The position numbers and the translations under genes were made by a program. A model generated the notes under the pieces. The model saw only the letters and a list, made by a program, of their open reading frames with translations. It did not search any database and was not told the DNA's origin. Source: Arsenicicoccus cauae (lineage in GTDB: Bacteria > Actinomycetota > Actinomycetes > Actinomycetales > Dermatophilaceae). From it: 64,000 bases of DNA. Positions 18,528 to 26,065 of this stretch are shown in pieces. The stretch is from the NCBI RefSeq assembly GCF_009707125.1, contig NZ_WLVL01000028.1:1-64000 (forward strand), given 5' to 3'. The first letter of the stretch is position 1; every line of letters begins with the position of its first letter.

Positions 18528-19349
18528 ATGCACCCGTCCAGGTCAGCCCGCCCGACGATCGGGGTGGGCGAGGACGACCTCGTCACCGGTGACGCCGTGG
18601 CCCTGCGCGTGCCGGCCGCGGGCCCGGGGCTGCGCGTCGCGTCCGGCGCGATCGACGTGGCGGTGGGTGGGCTGCTGCTGCTCGGCCTGTCGATCGCCTT
18701 CGGCGGCGTGCTGGGCGACCTCGACGACGCGGCGGGCGCGGCGCTGGTCCTCACCACCGTCGTGACGACCCTGGTCATCCTGCCCGCCGCCGTCGAGACC
18801 CTCACCCGCGGCCGCTCCCTGGGTCGGCTCGTCACCGGCACGTGCATCGTCCGCGACGACGGCGGCCCGGTGGCCTTCCGCCAGTGCCTGACGCGATCGC
18901 TCGTCGGGTTCCTGGAGATCTGGGGCACGAGCGGCGCCGTGGCCTTCTGCGCGGTGGTGCTCACCGCGCGCGGCAAGCGGCTCGGCGACCTCGCCGCAGG
19001 CACGTATGCCGTCCGGGACCGCCTCCGGCTGCAGCTGCCACCGCCCGTGCCGCCCGCCCCCGAGCTGTCCGCCTGGGCCGCGACCGCCGACATCGCCCCT
19101 CTGCCGGACGGGCTCTCGCTGGCGACGCGTCAGTTCCTGCACCGCCGCGACGGCCTGGAGCACGTGGCCCGGGCCCGCATCGCTCAGGAGCTGGCCGCCA
19201 CCGTCGCCCAGCACGTCATGCCACTACCTCCCCCCGGCACCCACCCGGAGGCCTTGCTGCAGACCGTGGTGGCCGAGCGGGGTCGGCGCGACGCCGAGCG
19301 GCTGGTCCGCGACGCCGCCACCCGGCACCGCGTCCTCCCCCACCTCTGA
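18528..19349 (+). CDS. RDD-family membrane protein
   Basis: This 273-residue protein contains an RDD domain: the first helix starts LRVASGAIDVAVGGLLLLGL, the second is in VLTTVVTTLVILPAAVETL, followed by the typical RGRSLGRLVTGTCIV and the closing KRLGDLAAGTYAVRD. The last 90 residues are soluble and helical. RDD proteins are predicted transporters or scaffold proteins of unknown substrate; some are Na+/H+ antiporters. It is convergent with ada with only 16 bases between, and no terminator is seen there. Confidence 0.9.
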   Translation: MHPSRSARPTIGVGEDDLVTGDAVALRVPAAGPGLRVASGAIDVAVGGLLLLGLSIAFGGVLGDLDDAAGAALVLTTVVTTLVILPAAVETLTRGRSLGRLVTGTCIVRDDGGPVAFRQCLTRSLVGFLEIWGTSGAVAFCAVVLTARGKRLGDLAAGTYAVRDRLRLQLPPPVPPAPELSAWAATADIAPLPDGLSLATRQFLHRRDGLEHVARARIAQELAATVAQHVMPLPPPGTHPEALLQTVVAERGRRDAERLVRDAATRHRVLPHL

Positions 19350-19365
19350 CGCGCCCCGCGAACGC

Positions 19366-20517
19366 TCACACCAGCTCGGCATACCCCGGCTTGATGGCCT
19401 CGTCGATGAGGGCGAGCCGCTGGTCGAAGGCGATGAACGCGGACTTCATCGCGTTGATCGTCACCCAGCGCAGGTCCGTCATCGTCCAGCCGGCGTCGCG
19501 CACGAGCAGGGTCATCTCCTGACCCACGCTCGTGTCGCTCATCAGCCGGTTGTCGGTGTTGACCGTCACGCGGAAGCGCAGGTCCTTGAGCAGCGTGATC
19601 GGGTGCAGCGCGATGCTCGGGGACGCGCCGGTCTGGACGTTGCTGCTGGGGCACATCTCGAGCGGCACGCGCTTGTCCCGGACGTAGGCCGCGAGCAGAC
19701 CGAGCCGCACGTCGTGCACGTCGGGCAGCCGGTGGTGCTCGGCCATCCACTGCGGGTAGGCGACGCCGTCCACCGTGAGGTCGTCCACGATCCGCACGCC
19801 GTGCCCGAGCCGGTCGGCGCCGCACCAGGTGAGCGCCTCCTGGATGGACGGCAGCCCGAAGGCCTCCCCCGCGTGGATCGTGAAGTGGGCGTTCTCGCGG
19901 GCGAGGTACTGGAACGCGTCGAGGTGCCGGGTGGGTGGGTAGCCGGCCTCGGCGCCGGCGATGTCGAAGCCGCTGACCTCCTGCTGGCGGTAGCGCACGG
20001 CCAGCTCGGCGATCTCGCGGCTCATCGCGGCGTGGCGCATGGCGGTGAGCAGCGCGGTGACCCGGATCTCGCGGCCCTCCTCGCGAGCGAGCGCCTCGCC
20101 CTCGCGGAAGCCCTCGTTGACGGCCTCGACGACCTCCTCGAGGGTGAGGTCCCGCTCGAGGTGCAGCTCTGGGGCATAACGGATCTCGGCGTAGACGACC
20201 CCGTCGCGGGCCAGGTCGAGGACCTCCTCGCGGGCGACGCGCCGCAGGGCGTCCCGAGTCTGCATCACCCCGACGGTGTGCGCGAAGGTCTCGAGGTAGC
20301 GCACCAGCGAGCCGGAGTCCGCGCTCTCGCGGAACCAGCGCCCGAGGTCGGTCGCGTCGTCGGCGGGCAGGGCGTCATACCCCGTCTCGCGGGCCAGCTC
20401 GAGGACCGTGGCAGGGCGCAGCCCGCCGTCGAGGTGCTCGTGCAGGAGCACCTTGGGTGCTCGGGCGACCTGCGGGTCGACGTCGTATGCCGGGGGGCTG
20501 CTGTCTCGACTGGTCAC
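19366..20517 (-). CDS. ada: adenosine deaminase
   Basis: This 383-residue zinc enzyme deaminates adenosine and deoxyadenosine to inosine forms that PunA can then split. Zinc ligands His26 and His28 are in LLHEHLDG; the substrate/zinc blocks TIHAGEAFG, the LGHG catalytic histidine in RLGHGVRI, and VNTDNRLMS with the zinc aspartate follow. The frame stays open into the upstream repeat, so the start matters: GTG 20517 is chosen because the -10 box TAGGGT lies 7 bases upstream; GTG 20523 is the alternative. The product is cytoplasmic. Confidence 0.95.
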   Translation of the reverse strand: MTSRDSSPPAYDVDPQVARAPKVLLHEHLDGGLRPATVLELARETGYDALPADDATDLGRWFRESADSGSLVRYLETFAHTVGVMQTRDALRRVAREEVLDLARDGVVYAEIRYAPELHLERDLTLEEVVEAVNEGFREGEALAREEGREIRVTALLTAMRHAAMSREIAELAVRYRQQEVSGFDIAGAEAGYPPTRHLDAFQYLARENAHFTIHAGEAFGLPSIQEALTWCGADRLGHGVRIVDDLTVDGVAYPQWMAEHHRLPDVHDVRLGLLAAYVRDKRVPLEMCPSSNVQTGASPSIALHPITLLKDLRFRVTVNTDNRLMSDTSVGQEMTLLVRDAGWTMTDLRWVTINAMKSAFIAFDQRLALIDEAIKPGYAELV

Positions 20518-20524
20518 CCTCACG

Positions 20525-20530
20525 ACCCTA
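20525..20530 (-). promoter_or_regulatory. -10 box TAGGGT of ada, touching a repeat array
   Basis: On the minus strand TAGGGT is followed by seven bases and GTG 20517. Its first bases TAGG are shared with the array boundary CCCCCGGTAGG. Confidence 0.55.
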
Positions 20531-20690
20531 CCGGGGGTAGAGGCATCGACCGGCCTTCGTCCCCCAGGCTGATGCCCCCGCCGGGGGTAGAGGCATCGAC
20601 CGGCTTTCGTCCCCCAGGCTGATGCCCCCGCCGGGGGTAGAGGCATCGACCGGCCTTCGTCCCCCAGGCTGATGATCCCGCCCCCGGCGG
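20531..20690 (+). repeat. 50-bp tandem repeat array, copy 4 (three units)
   Basis: Three units at 20531-20580, 20581-20630 and 20631-20680 differ by only a few bases. Each contains CCGGGGGTAGAGGCATCGAC and CCCCCAGGCTGATG. The array ends in CCCCCGGCGGG near 20690. It occupies the region upstream of ada, where a -35 box would be expected. Confidence 0.92.
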
Positions 20691-20782
20691 GTCCCGGCGG
20701 GATGGCCTACCGACTGGGGCGGGACCCGAGATCCGCCTCAGGGTGGATGACACGCGCAGGGGTGCCGCGCTGTCGTGGGGTC

Positions 20783-21022
20783 ATGAGGATGGAGCAGATC
20801 GACGCGAAGACCCCGCCCACCGAGTTCAGCTGGACCCGCTGCACCGCCTACGGAGCGATCATGATGGCCACCTGGGCCGTGATCACGCTGCTGGTCCGGT
20901 TGCTGACCTCCTGGGACGACAAGGTCACCACCCCGGGCATCGCCTTCGGGATCGCGATGGGCATCGCCCTCGAGTACCTCCGCCGGGACAAGGCGCGCAA
21001 GGAGGACCGAACGCGACGCTGA
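20783..21022 (+). CDS. small two-helix membrane protein
   Basis: This 79-residue protein has two hydrophobic segments, AIMMATWAVITLLVRLL and TPGIAFGIAMGIALEYL, and a highly charged C-terminus RRDKARKEDRTRR. ATG 20783 or 20789 could be the start. It is convergent with the cupin gene, two bases apart. The family is not recognised. Confidence 0.65.
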   Translation: MRMEQIDAKTPPTEFSWTRCTAYGAIMMATWAVITLLVRLLTSWDDKVTTPGIAFGIAMGIALEYLRRDKARKEDRTRR

Positions 21023-21024
21023 CC

Positions 21025-21381
21025 TCACTCCTCGTCGCGGTGCACTCCATCGGGGGTGAACGCCGGCGTGCAGATCGCGAGGTATGTCGCACCCTCCGCG
21101 CCCACCCGATAGCGAATCCGCTCGCCCGCGCGGGTCACGATGCTCTGACCTGTGACGACGCTGGTGGGGCCGCCGTCGTGGTCGACGACGACCTCGCCAC
21201 CCAGCACGACGGTCACCTCGTCGAAGTCAGGCGTCTGGTAGGGCTCGGACCACCCCGCCGGCGCCTCCATCCGGGCGACGGAGACGCCGCGGTCACCGGT
21301 CGAGGCGCTGCCGACGTGCTCGTCGATGATCTTGCCGCCGGGGACGGGGATGCGGACGGGGTCGGTGATCAGCTCGGGCAT
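21025..21381 (-). CDS. cupin-domain protein
   Basis: This 118-residue single-domain cupin resembles the EutQ-like group: PGGKIIDEHVG at the start, the central EPYQTPDFDEVTVVLGGEVV carrying the metal-motif acids, and ATYLAICTPAF near the end. The classical metal-binding histidines are mostly missing, so it may bind a small ligand rather than catalyse. Function unknown. Confidence 0.85.
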   Translation of the reverse strand: MPELITDPVRIPVPGGKIIDEHVGSASTGDRGVSVARMEAPAGWSEPYQTPDFDEVTVVLGGEVVVDHDGGPTSVVTGQSIVTRAGERIRYRVGAEGATYLAICTPAFTPDGVHRDEE

Positions 21382-21387
21382 GCCAGG

Positions 21388-21393
21388 AGCCTA
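21388..21393 (-). promoter_or_regulatory. -10 box TAGGCT of the cupin gene
   Basis: On the minus strand TAGGCT is followed by six bases and the ATG at 21381. Confidence 0.55.
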
Positions 21394-21424
21394 CCCAGTC
21401 GACCGCGCACGTCGGCTAGACGCT

Positions 21425-21472
21425 ATGTCTCTATCCAAAGGCCACTGTGTGGTGTCTCTTGGATGGAGACAT
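21425..21472. promoter_or_regulatory. imperfect 14-bp inverted repeat, operator or leader hairpin
   Basis: The arms ATGTCTCTATCCAA (21425-21438) and TTGGATGGAGACAT (21459-21472) match at 13 of 14 positions, with a 20-base spacer. It ends 18 bases before the start of the 42-residue gene, directly upstream of its AGGAGG. The AT-richer composition is unlike the surroundings. It could bind a regulator or fold in the 5' leader. Confidence 0.55.
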
Positions 21473-21489
21473 CAGGACAGGAGGCGGCG

Positions 21490-21618
21490 ATGCCGTTCCA
21501 GACCCCAGAGCTGACACGTCACGACCTCGATGTGGTGGCAGAGATCCAAGGAGTCCGCCTCGAGCTCTCGGCCCGCCCGCGTCTCACCGACCCCTACCCC
21601 GACCTGCTCAGCCACTGA
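21490..21618 (+). CDS. 42-residue peptide of unknown function
   Basis: The peptide begins MPFQTPELTRHDLDVVAEIQ and ends LTDPYPDLLSH. It has a near-consensus Shine-Dalgarno, ACAGGAGGCGGCG, immediately before the ATG, and the inverted repeat at 21425-21472 upstream. It has no transmembrane segment and no cysteine. A RiPP precursor or a small regulatory peptide is conceivable, but no modifying enzyme is evident. The strong ribosome site is the main reason to keep it. Confidence 0.5.
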   Translation: MPFQTPELTRHDLDVVAEIQGVRLELSARPRLTDPYPDLLSH

Positions 21619-21643
21619 GCCCGAGCCGGTACGCCGGAGATGG

Positions 21644-21817
21644 TCACCGTCTGGGCTTGCGAGCGTTCATGACGAGCACGACCACACCGGTCAGCACGAA
21701 CACCAGGGCGGGCAGCCCGACCTTGACGGGTTCGGCTCGGCTGAGCAGCGCCAGGGGCACCAGCACGATCAGGCAGATCAGCACCGCCAGCACCTTGCCG
21801 GTCGTCCGGTCAGTCAT
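21644..21817 (-). CDS. 57-residue two-helix membrane protein
   Basis: The protein has two transmembrane segments, VLAVLICLIVLVPLALL and LPALVFVLTGVVVLVMNA, with short charged ends. Its ATG overlaps the stop of the aminotransferase gene (ATGA), so it is the third gene of the deoA-aminotransferase-membrane protein unit. The family is not recognised. Confidence 0.7.
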   Translation of the reverse strand: MTDRTTGKVLAVLICLIVLVPLALLSRAEPVKVGLPALVFVLTGVVVLVMNARKPRR

Positions 21818-23016
21818 CGGGTCTCCTCGTGCGGTCGTGGCGTCTCGGGCGCCGGCGCACGGGACACCGTCGAGCCGAGCCGGCGCAGCCCCTCGGCGAT
21901 GACCTGCGGCCCGGTGCCGACGTTGAGGCGGATGTGATCGCCCCACGCCGCGCCGAACTCGCGGCCGATCCCCACCGCCAGGCGCGCGTCCGCCAGCAGC
22001 CGCGCCGCCGGATCTTGGCCCAGGTCAAGGCCGCTCGCGTCGACCCACGACAGGAAGGTCGCCTGCGCGGGCACCGCGATCCGCGCCCCCGAGGGGAGGC
22101 CGTCGCGCACCTGCTCGTGGTGAGCAGCGAGGTCGGTCACGAGCGCATCGAGCCACGGGTCGCCGTGCAAGTACGCGGCTTCCGACGCAAGGTAGCCGAA
22201 CTGTCCCGCGTGCCAGGGCGTCTCGTACGGAAGACCTCGAGACAGCCTGTCCCGCATGGCATCTGACGCCGAGACGATCAGGGCGGCCTTGAGGCCGGCG
22301 AGGTTCCAGGCCTTGGAGGCCGCGTGCACCGCGACCCCGTGGGTGCGGGCCGCGTCCGAGACGGTGAGGTATGGCGTGAACGTGTGCCCGAGCAGGGTCA
22401 GCGGGGCGTGGATCTCGTCGCTGAGCACGACCGCGTCGTAGCCGGACACGAGATCTGCCAGCGCCGTGAGGGACTCGCGGGTGTGCACCCACCCGACGGG
22501 GTTGTGCGGGTTGCACAGCAGCACCGCCTTGGCCCCGGCCCGCAGCTCGCGCTCGATGCCCTCGAGGTCCAGCGCATAGCCCGAGTCCGACTGCAGCAGG
22601 GGGACCTCCACGGTGCGCATGCCGGTCTCGCTGCCCCAGCGAAAGAATGGCGGGTAGACCGGCGGCATGATGACGAACGCGTCCCCGGGCGCGAGCAGCG
22701 CCGAGATCGCCGCCATCATCCCGACCGAGACGTCCGCGCACAGCGTCACCTGGTCGGTGTCGACCTCCCACGACCACCGCCGCGCGACGAACCCGGCAAA
22801 TGCCTCCTGCAGCCCCCGCCCGAAGCTCGGGTAGCCCGTGTCTCCTAGCGCCACAGCACGATTGAGCGCCTCGGCGACGGGCGGCGCCAGCAGGCAGTCC
22901 ATCTCGGCCACCGGCATGGGCAGCACGTCGCGGTCGTAGAGCGTCCACTTCGCGCTGCGCCGCGCCCGCAGGTGCGGCAGGTCGAGCCACTCCACTTGTG
23001 CCGCAACGCCGCTCAT
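21814..23016 (-). CDS. MalY/PatB-type aminotransferase (C-S lyase family)
   Basis: This 400-residue PLP enzyme of fold type I resembles MalY/PatB, which cleave cystathionine to homocysteine, pyruvate and ammonia. It starts with the typical SAKWTLYDRDVLPMPVAEMD, has the cofactor blocks CNPHNPVGWVHT and VVLSDEIHAPL, and the Schiff-base lysine in HAASKAWNLAGLKAA. It overlaps deoA and the next small gene by four bases each. The coupling to thymidine phosphorylase is not metabolically obvious. Other aminotransferase activities are possible. Confidence 0.9.
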   Translation of the reverse strand: MSGVAAQVEWLDLPHLRARRSAKWTLYDRDVLPMPVAEMDCLLAPPVAEALNRAVALGDTGYPSFGRGLQEAFAGFVARRWSWEVDTDQVTLCADVSVGMMAAISALLAPGDAFVIMPPVYPPFFRWGSETGMRTVEVPLLQSDSGYALDLEGIERELRAGAKAVLLCNPHNPVGWVHTRESLTALADLVSGYDAVVLSDEIHAPLTLLGHTFTPYLTVSDAARTHGVAVHAASKAWNLAGLKAALIVSASDAMRDRLSRGLPYETPWHAGQFGYLASEAAYLHGDPWLDALVTDLAAHHEQVRDGLPSGARIAVPAQATFLSWVDASGLDLGQDPAARLLADARLAVGIGREFGAAWGDHIRLNVGTGPQVIAEGLRRLGSTVSRAPAPETPRPHEETR

Positions 23017-24296
23017 GCGATCCGCTCCATCACGACGTCGGGCCGCTCAGGCTGCCCCTCCCCGATCGACCACGCGCCCTCGAGGCAGGCCTCTGCCCGC
23101 TCGAACCGCTCCGGTGTGTCCGTGTGCAGCGTGAGCAGCGGCTGCCCCTGCGTCACGGGATCGCCCGGCTTGGCATGCAGCTCGACGCCGGCACCGGCCT
23201 GGACCGGGTCCTCCTTGCGGGCGCGACCGGCGCCGAGACGCCAGGCGGCGACTCCCACGGCATAGGCGTCGAGCGACTGCAGCACCCCGCTCTCCGGTGC
23301 CGTGATGACGTGCTGCTCTGCGGCAGTGGGCAGCTCGGCGTCCGGGTCGCCACCCTGGGCGGCGACCATGCGGCGCCATACGTCCATCGCGCGGCCGTCG
23401 GCCAGCGCGTCGGCCGGGTCGACGTCGGACACCCTTGCGGCAGAGAGCATCTCGCGCGCCAGCGCCACGGTGAGCTCGACGACGTCCGCCGGGCCGCCAC
23501 CGGCGAGCACCGCCACGGACTCGCGGACCTCCAGGGCGTTGCCGGCCGTCAGTCCGAGCGGCGTCGACATGTCGGTGAGCAGCGCCACCGTGGTGACACC
23601 GGCGTCGGTCCCGAGATCGACCATGGTGCGGGCGAGCTCGCGGGCGTCGTCGGTGGTCTTCATGAAGGCGCCGGACCCGACCTTGACGTCCAGGACGAGC
23701 GCGCCCGTCCCCTCGGCGATCTTCTTGGACATGATCGAGCTGGCGATCAGCGGGATGGCCTCCACGGTGGCGGTGACGTCGCGCAGGGCATAGAGCTTCT
23801 TGTCGGCGGGGGCCAGGCCCGAGCCGGCCGCGCAGATCACCGCGCCGAGGTCCTCGAGCTGGCGCAGCATCGCCTCGTTGGTGAGCTCCGCCTGCCAGCC
23901 GGGGATCGACTCGAGCTTGTCGAGCGTGCCCCCCGTGTGCCCGAGCCCGCGACCGGACAGCTGCGGCACCGCGACGCCGCACGCAGCCACCAGGGGCGCC
24001 AGCGGCAGGGTGATCTTGTCGCCGACCCCTCCGGTCGAGTGCTTGTCGGCGGTGGGGCGGCTCAGCGAGGAGAAGTCCATCCGCTCGCCGCTCTCGATCA
24101 TCGCGGTGGTCCAGCGCGAGATCTCCTCGCGGCTCATGCCGTTGAGAAAGATCGCCATGGCGAGGGCCGACATCTGCTCGTCCGCGACGACCCCGCGGGT
24201 GTAGGCGTCGATCACCCAGGCGATCTGGCTGTCGCTCAGGGGGTGCCGGTCGCGCTTGGCGCGGATGACGTCGACGGCATCGTGCTGCTCACTCAT
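23013..24296 (-). CDS. deoA: thymidine phosphorylase
   Basis: This 427-residue pyrimidine-nucleoside phosphorylase converts thymidine or deoxyuridine plus phosphate to base and deoxyribose 1-phosphate. Blocks seen are KRDRHPLSDSQIAWVIDAY, the catalytic phosphate loop DKHSTGGVGDKITLPLAPL, GRGLGHTGGTLDKLESIPG, and KVGSGAFMKT; the C-terminal domain follows. Length fits the family. It is the first gene of a three-gene overlapping unit. Confidence 0.96.
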   Translation of the reverse strand: MSEQHDAVDVIRAKRDRHPLSDSQIAWVIDAYTRGVVADEQMSALAMAIFLNGMSREEISRWTTAMIESGERMDFSSLSRPTADKHSTGGVGDKITLPLAPLVAACGVAVPQLSGRGLGHTGGTLDKLESIPGWQAELTNEAMLRQLEDLGAVICAAGSGLAPADKKLYALRDVTATVEAIPLIASSIMSKKIAEGTGALVLDVKVGSGAFMKTTDDARELARTMVDLGTDAGVTTVALLTDMSTPLGLTAGNALEVRESVAVLAGGGPADVVELTVALAREMLSAARVSDVDPADALADGRAMDVWRRMVAAQGGDPDAELPTAAEQHVITAPESGVLQSLDAYAVGVAAWRLGAGRARKEDPVQAGAGVELHAKPGDPVTQGQPLLTLHTDTPERFERAEACLEGAWSIGEGQPERPDVVMERIA

Positions 24297-24302
24297 GCAC
24301 CG

Positions 24303-24308
24303 ACCCTA
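24303..24308 (-). promoter_or_regulatory. -10 box TAGGGT of deoA, joined to a repeat boundary
   Basis: On the minus strand CCCCCGGTAGGGT is followed by six bases and the ATG at 24296. The CCCCCGGTAGG part is identical to the boundary of the 50-bp repeat arrays, although no array follows. Confidence 0.55.
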
Positions 24309-24396
24309 CCGGGGGCGCGGACGGAGGATGGCATAGGCCACCAGCCGCCAGAAGGCCGACAAGATCCCCAGCGCTTGTCGAGCACGGAGGGCTGGT

Positions 24397-24735
24397 ATGT
24401 CGTCCGCTTGGCCGCCGTCTTCGGCGCCCCTGGTGGCTGCGCTCGCCTGGATGCTCGCGCTGGTCCTCGTGGCCGGGTGGTTCTGGATCGTCCCGGCCGA
24501 GGGGCACGACGTCGGATGTGCATGTCCGGGCCGCCCGGTGACCCTCGCCGCTGCACGGCGGTCCTTGGACGACATCGTCCACTCGACGGTCCGCCTCACG
24601 ATCATATGCGCGCCGGCCAGCGTGGACCCGGACGGCGCCGGACCCGCACCTCGCCGGACCCGCCGGGGGCAGGTGCATCAGCCTGGCGAACGACGACCGG
24701 TCGATGCCCCCGCCGGGGGCAGGTCGGCGCGGTAG
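24397..24735 (+). CDS. small membrane protein whose 3' end runs into a repeat
   Basis: This 112-residue frame has a transmembrane helix LVAALAWMLALVLVAGWFW near residue 12-30, then GHDVGCACPGRPVTLAAARR. A GGAGG Shine-Dalgarno stands 7 bases before the ATG. From about residue 89 the frame reads the 50-bp repeat and overlaps the end of the MFS gene on the other strand, so the C-terminus is probably not original. The family is not recognised. Confidence 0.45.
   Translation: MSSAWPPSSAPLVAALAWMLALVLVAGWFWIVPAEGHDVGCACPGRPVTLAAARRSLDDIVHSTVRLTIICAPASVDPDGAGPAPRRTRRGQVHQPGERRPVDAPAGGRSAR
24663..24720 (+). repeat. 50-bp repeat, copy 5 (one unit plus boundary)
   Basis: One unit runs from CCGGGGG at 24663 to the next CCGGGGG at 24713. 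It lies at the convergent ends of the small plus-strand gene and the MFS gene and is translated as the last residues of both. Confidence 0.85.
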
Positions 24736-25991
24736 CGGGCGAAGGACGGCACCAGCGCCGACGCCACCAGCACCAGGACGACCACGAGCACGCCGCCGAG
24801 CAGCGTCGCCCACGCCGCCCCGACGAGCCCCGCCGCATAGCCGTGCACCACGTCCGCGATCCGCGGACCGCCCGCCACCACCACGATGAAGATCCCCTGC
24901 AGCCGGCCCCGCACCTCCGGCGACGCCGAGCTCTGCAGCATGGCCTGCCGGAAGGCCGCCGAGACCATGTCCGCAGCCCCTGCCACGGCCAGGGCGACCG
25001 CCGCGAGCCAGATCCACGGGTGCAGCCGACCACCAGCCGGCAGCACCGCCGCCCCCGCCAGCGCCACCGCCACGCCCCACGCGACGATGCACAGCACCAC
25101 CGCCCGCCCGTGCAGCGTCACGCGCGACACCCACCCCGAGAAGACCCCGCCGAGCACGGCCCCCGCCGGGATCGCGGCAAAGAGCACCGCGAAGGCCAGC
25201 CCGCCCCCGGCCTCGCCGCCCAGGTCGACGTGCGCGATCTCGGGAAAGAGCGCCCGCGGCATCCCCGCGACCATGGCGATCAGGTCCACCACGAAGCTCA
25301 TCATCAGCACGGGATGCCCTCCGAGATAACGGATCCCGTCGATGACCGAGCGCAGCCCCGGCGCGGATGACGGTGACCCCGGATGGCGCTCCGCGGGCAG
25401 CGGGGGCAGACGGCGGACGGCATACAACGTGGCCAGCAGGCAGATCGCGTCAGCGAGGTAGAGCCACGAGAACCCCACGAGCGGGATCAGCGCGCCCGCC
25501 ACGAGCGGTCCCGCGATCGCGCCGGCCATGAAGAGGGTCATGTTGAGCGCGTTGGCGGCCGGCAGCAGGTCCATCGGCAGGATCGACGGCAGCACGGCGG
25601 TGCGCGTCGGCTGGTTGACCGCGAAGAACGCCTGCTGCACGGCGAACAGGCCGAGCAGCAGCCAGACGTTCGTCGAACCCAGGGCCGCCTGCAGCCAGAA
25701 GCCCAGCGTCGTCACGATCAGGCCGACGGTCGTGATCGTCAGCAGACGCCGCTTGTCCAGGTGGTCGGCCAGCGCCCCGCCCCACAGCCCGAAGACCACC
25801 AGCGGCACGAGCCCGAAGATCCCGGTCAGCCCGACATAGGCCGACGACCCGGTGTCGGCGTAGATCTGCGCCGGCACGCTGACGATGGTCAGCTGGGCGC
25901 CGATCACGGTGACGATGTTGGCGGTCCACAGCCGCCGGAAGTCCCCGTGCTGCAGCGGTCGGGTGTCGGCGACGACGGAGCGCAGGTTCAC
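24678..25991 (-). CDS. MFS transporter
   Basis: This 437-residue membrane protein has about twelve hydrophobic segments and the MFS loop GLWGGALADHLDKRRLL between helices 2 and 3. It resembles the enterobactin-exporter-like (EntS) MFS_3 group, which exports siderophores, drugs or small metabolites. The substrate is unknown. The last 15 or so residues (PPAGASTGRRSPG) are encoded by the repeat, so the original stop was probably displaced. The GTG start has a -10 box six bases upstream. Confidence 0.9.
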   Translation of the reverse strand: MNLRSVVADTRPLQHGDFRRLWTANIVTVIGAQLTIVSVPAQIYADTGSSAYVGLTGIFGLVPLVVFGLWGGALADHLDKRRLLTITTVGLIVTTLGFWLQAALGSTNVWLLLGLFAVQQAFFAVNQPTRTAVLPSILPMDLLPAANALNMTLFMAGAIAGPLVAGALIPLVGFSWLYLADAICLLATLYAVRRLPPLPAERHPGSPSSAPGLRSVIDGIRYLGGHPVLMMSFVVDLIAMVAGMPRALFPEIAHVDLGGEAGGGLAFAVLFAAIPAGAVLGGVFSGWVSRVTLHGRAVVLCIVAWGVAVALAGAAVLPAGGRLHPWIWLAAVALAVAGAADMVSAAFRQAMLQSSASPEVRGRLQGIFIVVVAGGPRIADVVHGYAAGLVGAAWATLLGGVLVVVLVLVASALVPSFARYRADLPPAGASTGRRSPG

Positions 25992-25997
25992 CGGGAC

Positions 25998-26003
25998 AGC
26001 CTA
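25998..26003 (-). promoter_or_regulatory. -10 box TAGGCT of the MFS gene
   Basis: On the minus strand TAGGCT is followed by six bases and the GTG at 25991. Confidence 0.55.
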
Positions 26004-26052
26004 GGTGCTCGCACGACTCGCCCCCTCCGTCGCCATCGCCGCCGGGCAGGAG

Positions 26053-26058
26053 CAGGAT
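26053..26058 (+). promoter_or_regulatory. -10 box CAGGAT of the DUF4921 gene
   Basis: CAGGAT is followed by seven bases and the ATG at 26066, which argues for that start over ATG 26057. Confidence 0.4.
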
Positions 26059-26065
26059 GGGCCGT

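Noticed and set aside
20531-20690. Tandem repeats considered as a CRISPR array
   Set aside because: The 50-base units follow one another directly without unique spacers, and no cas genes are present.
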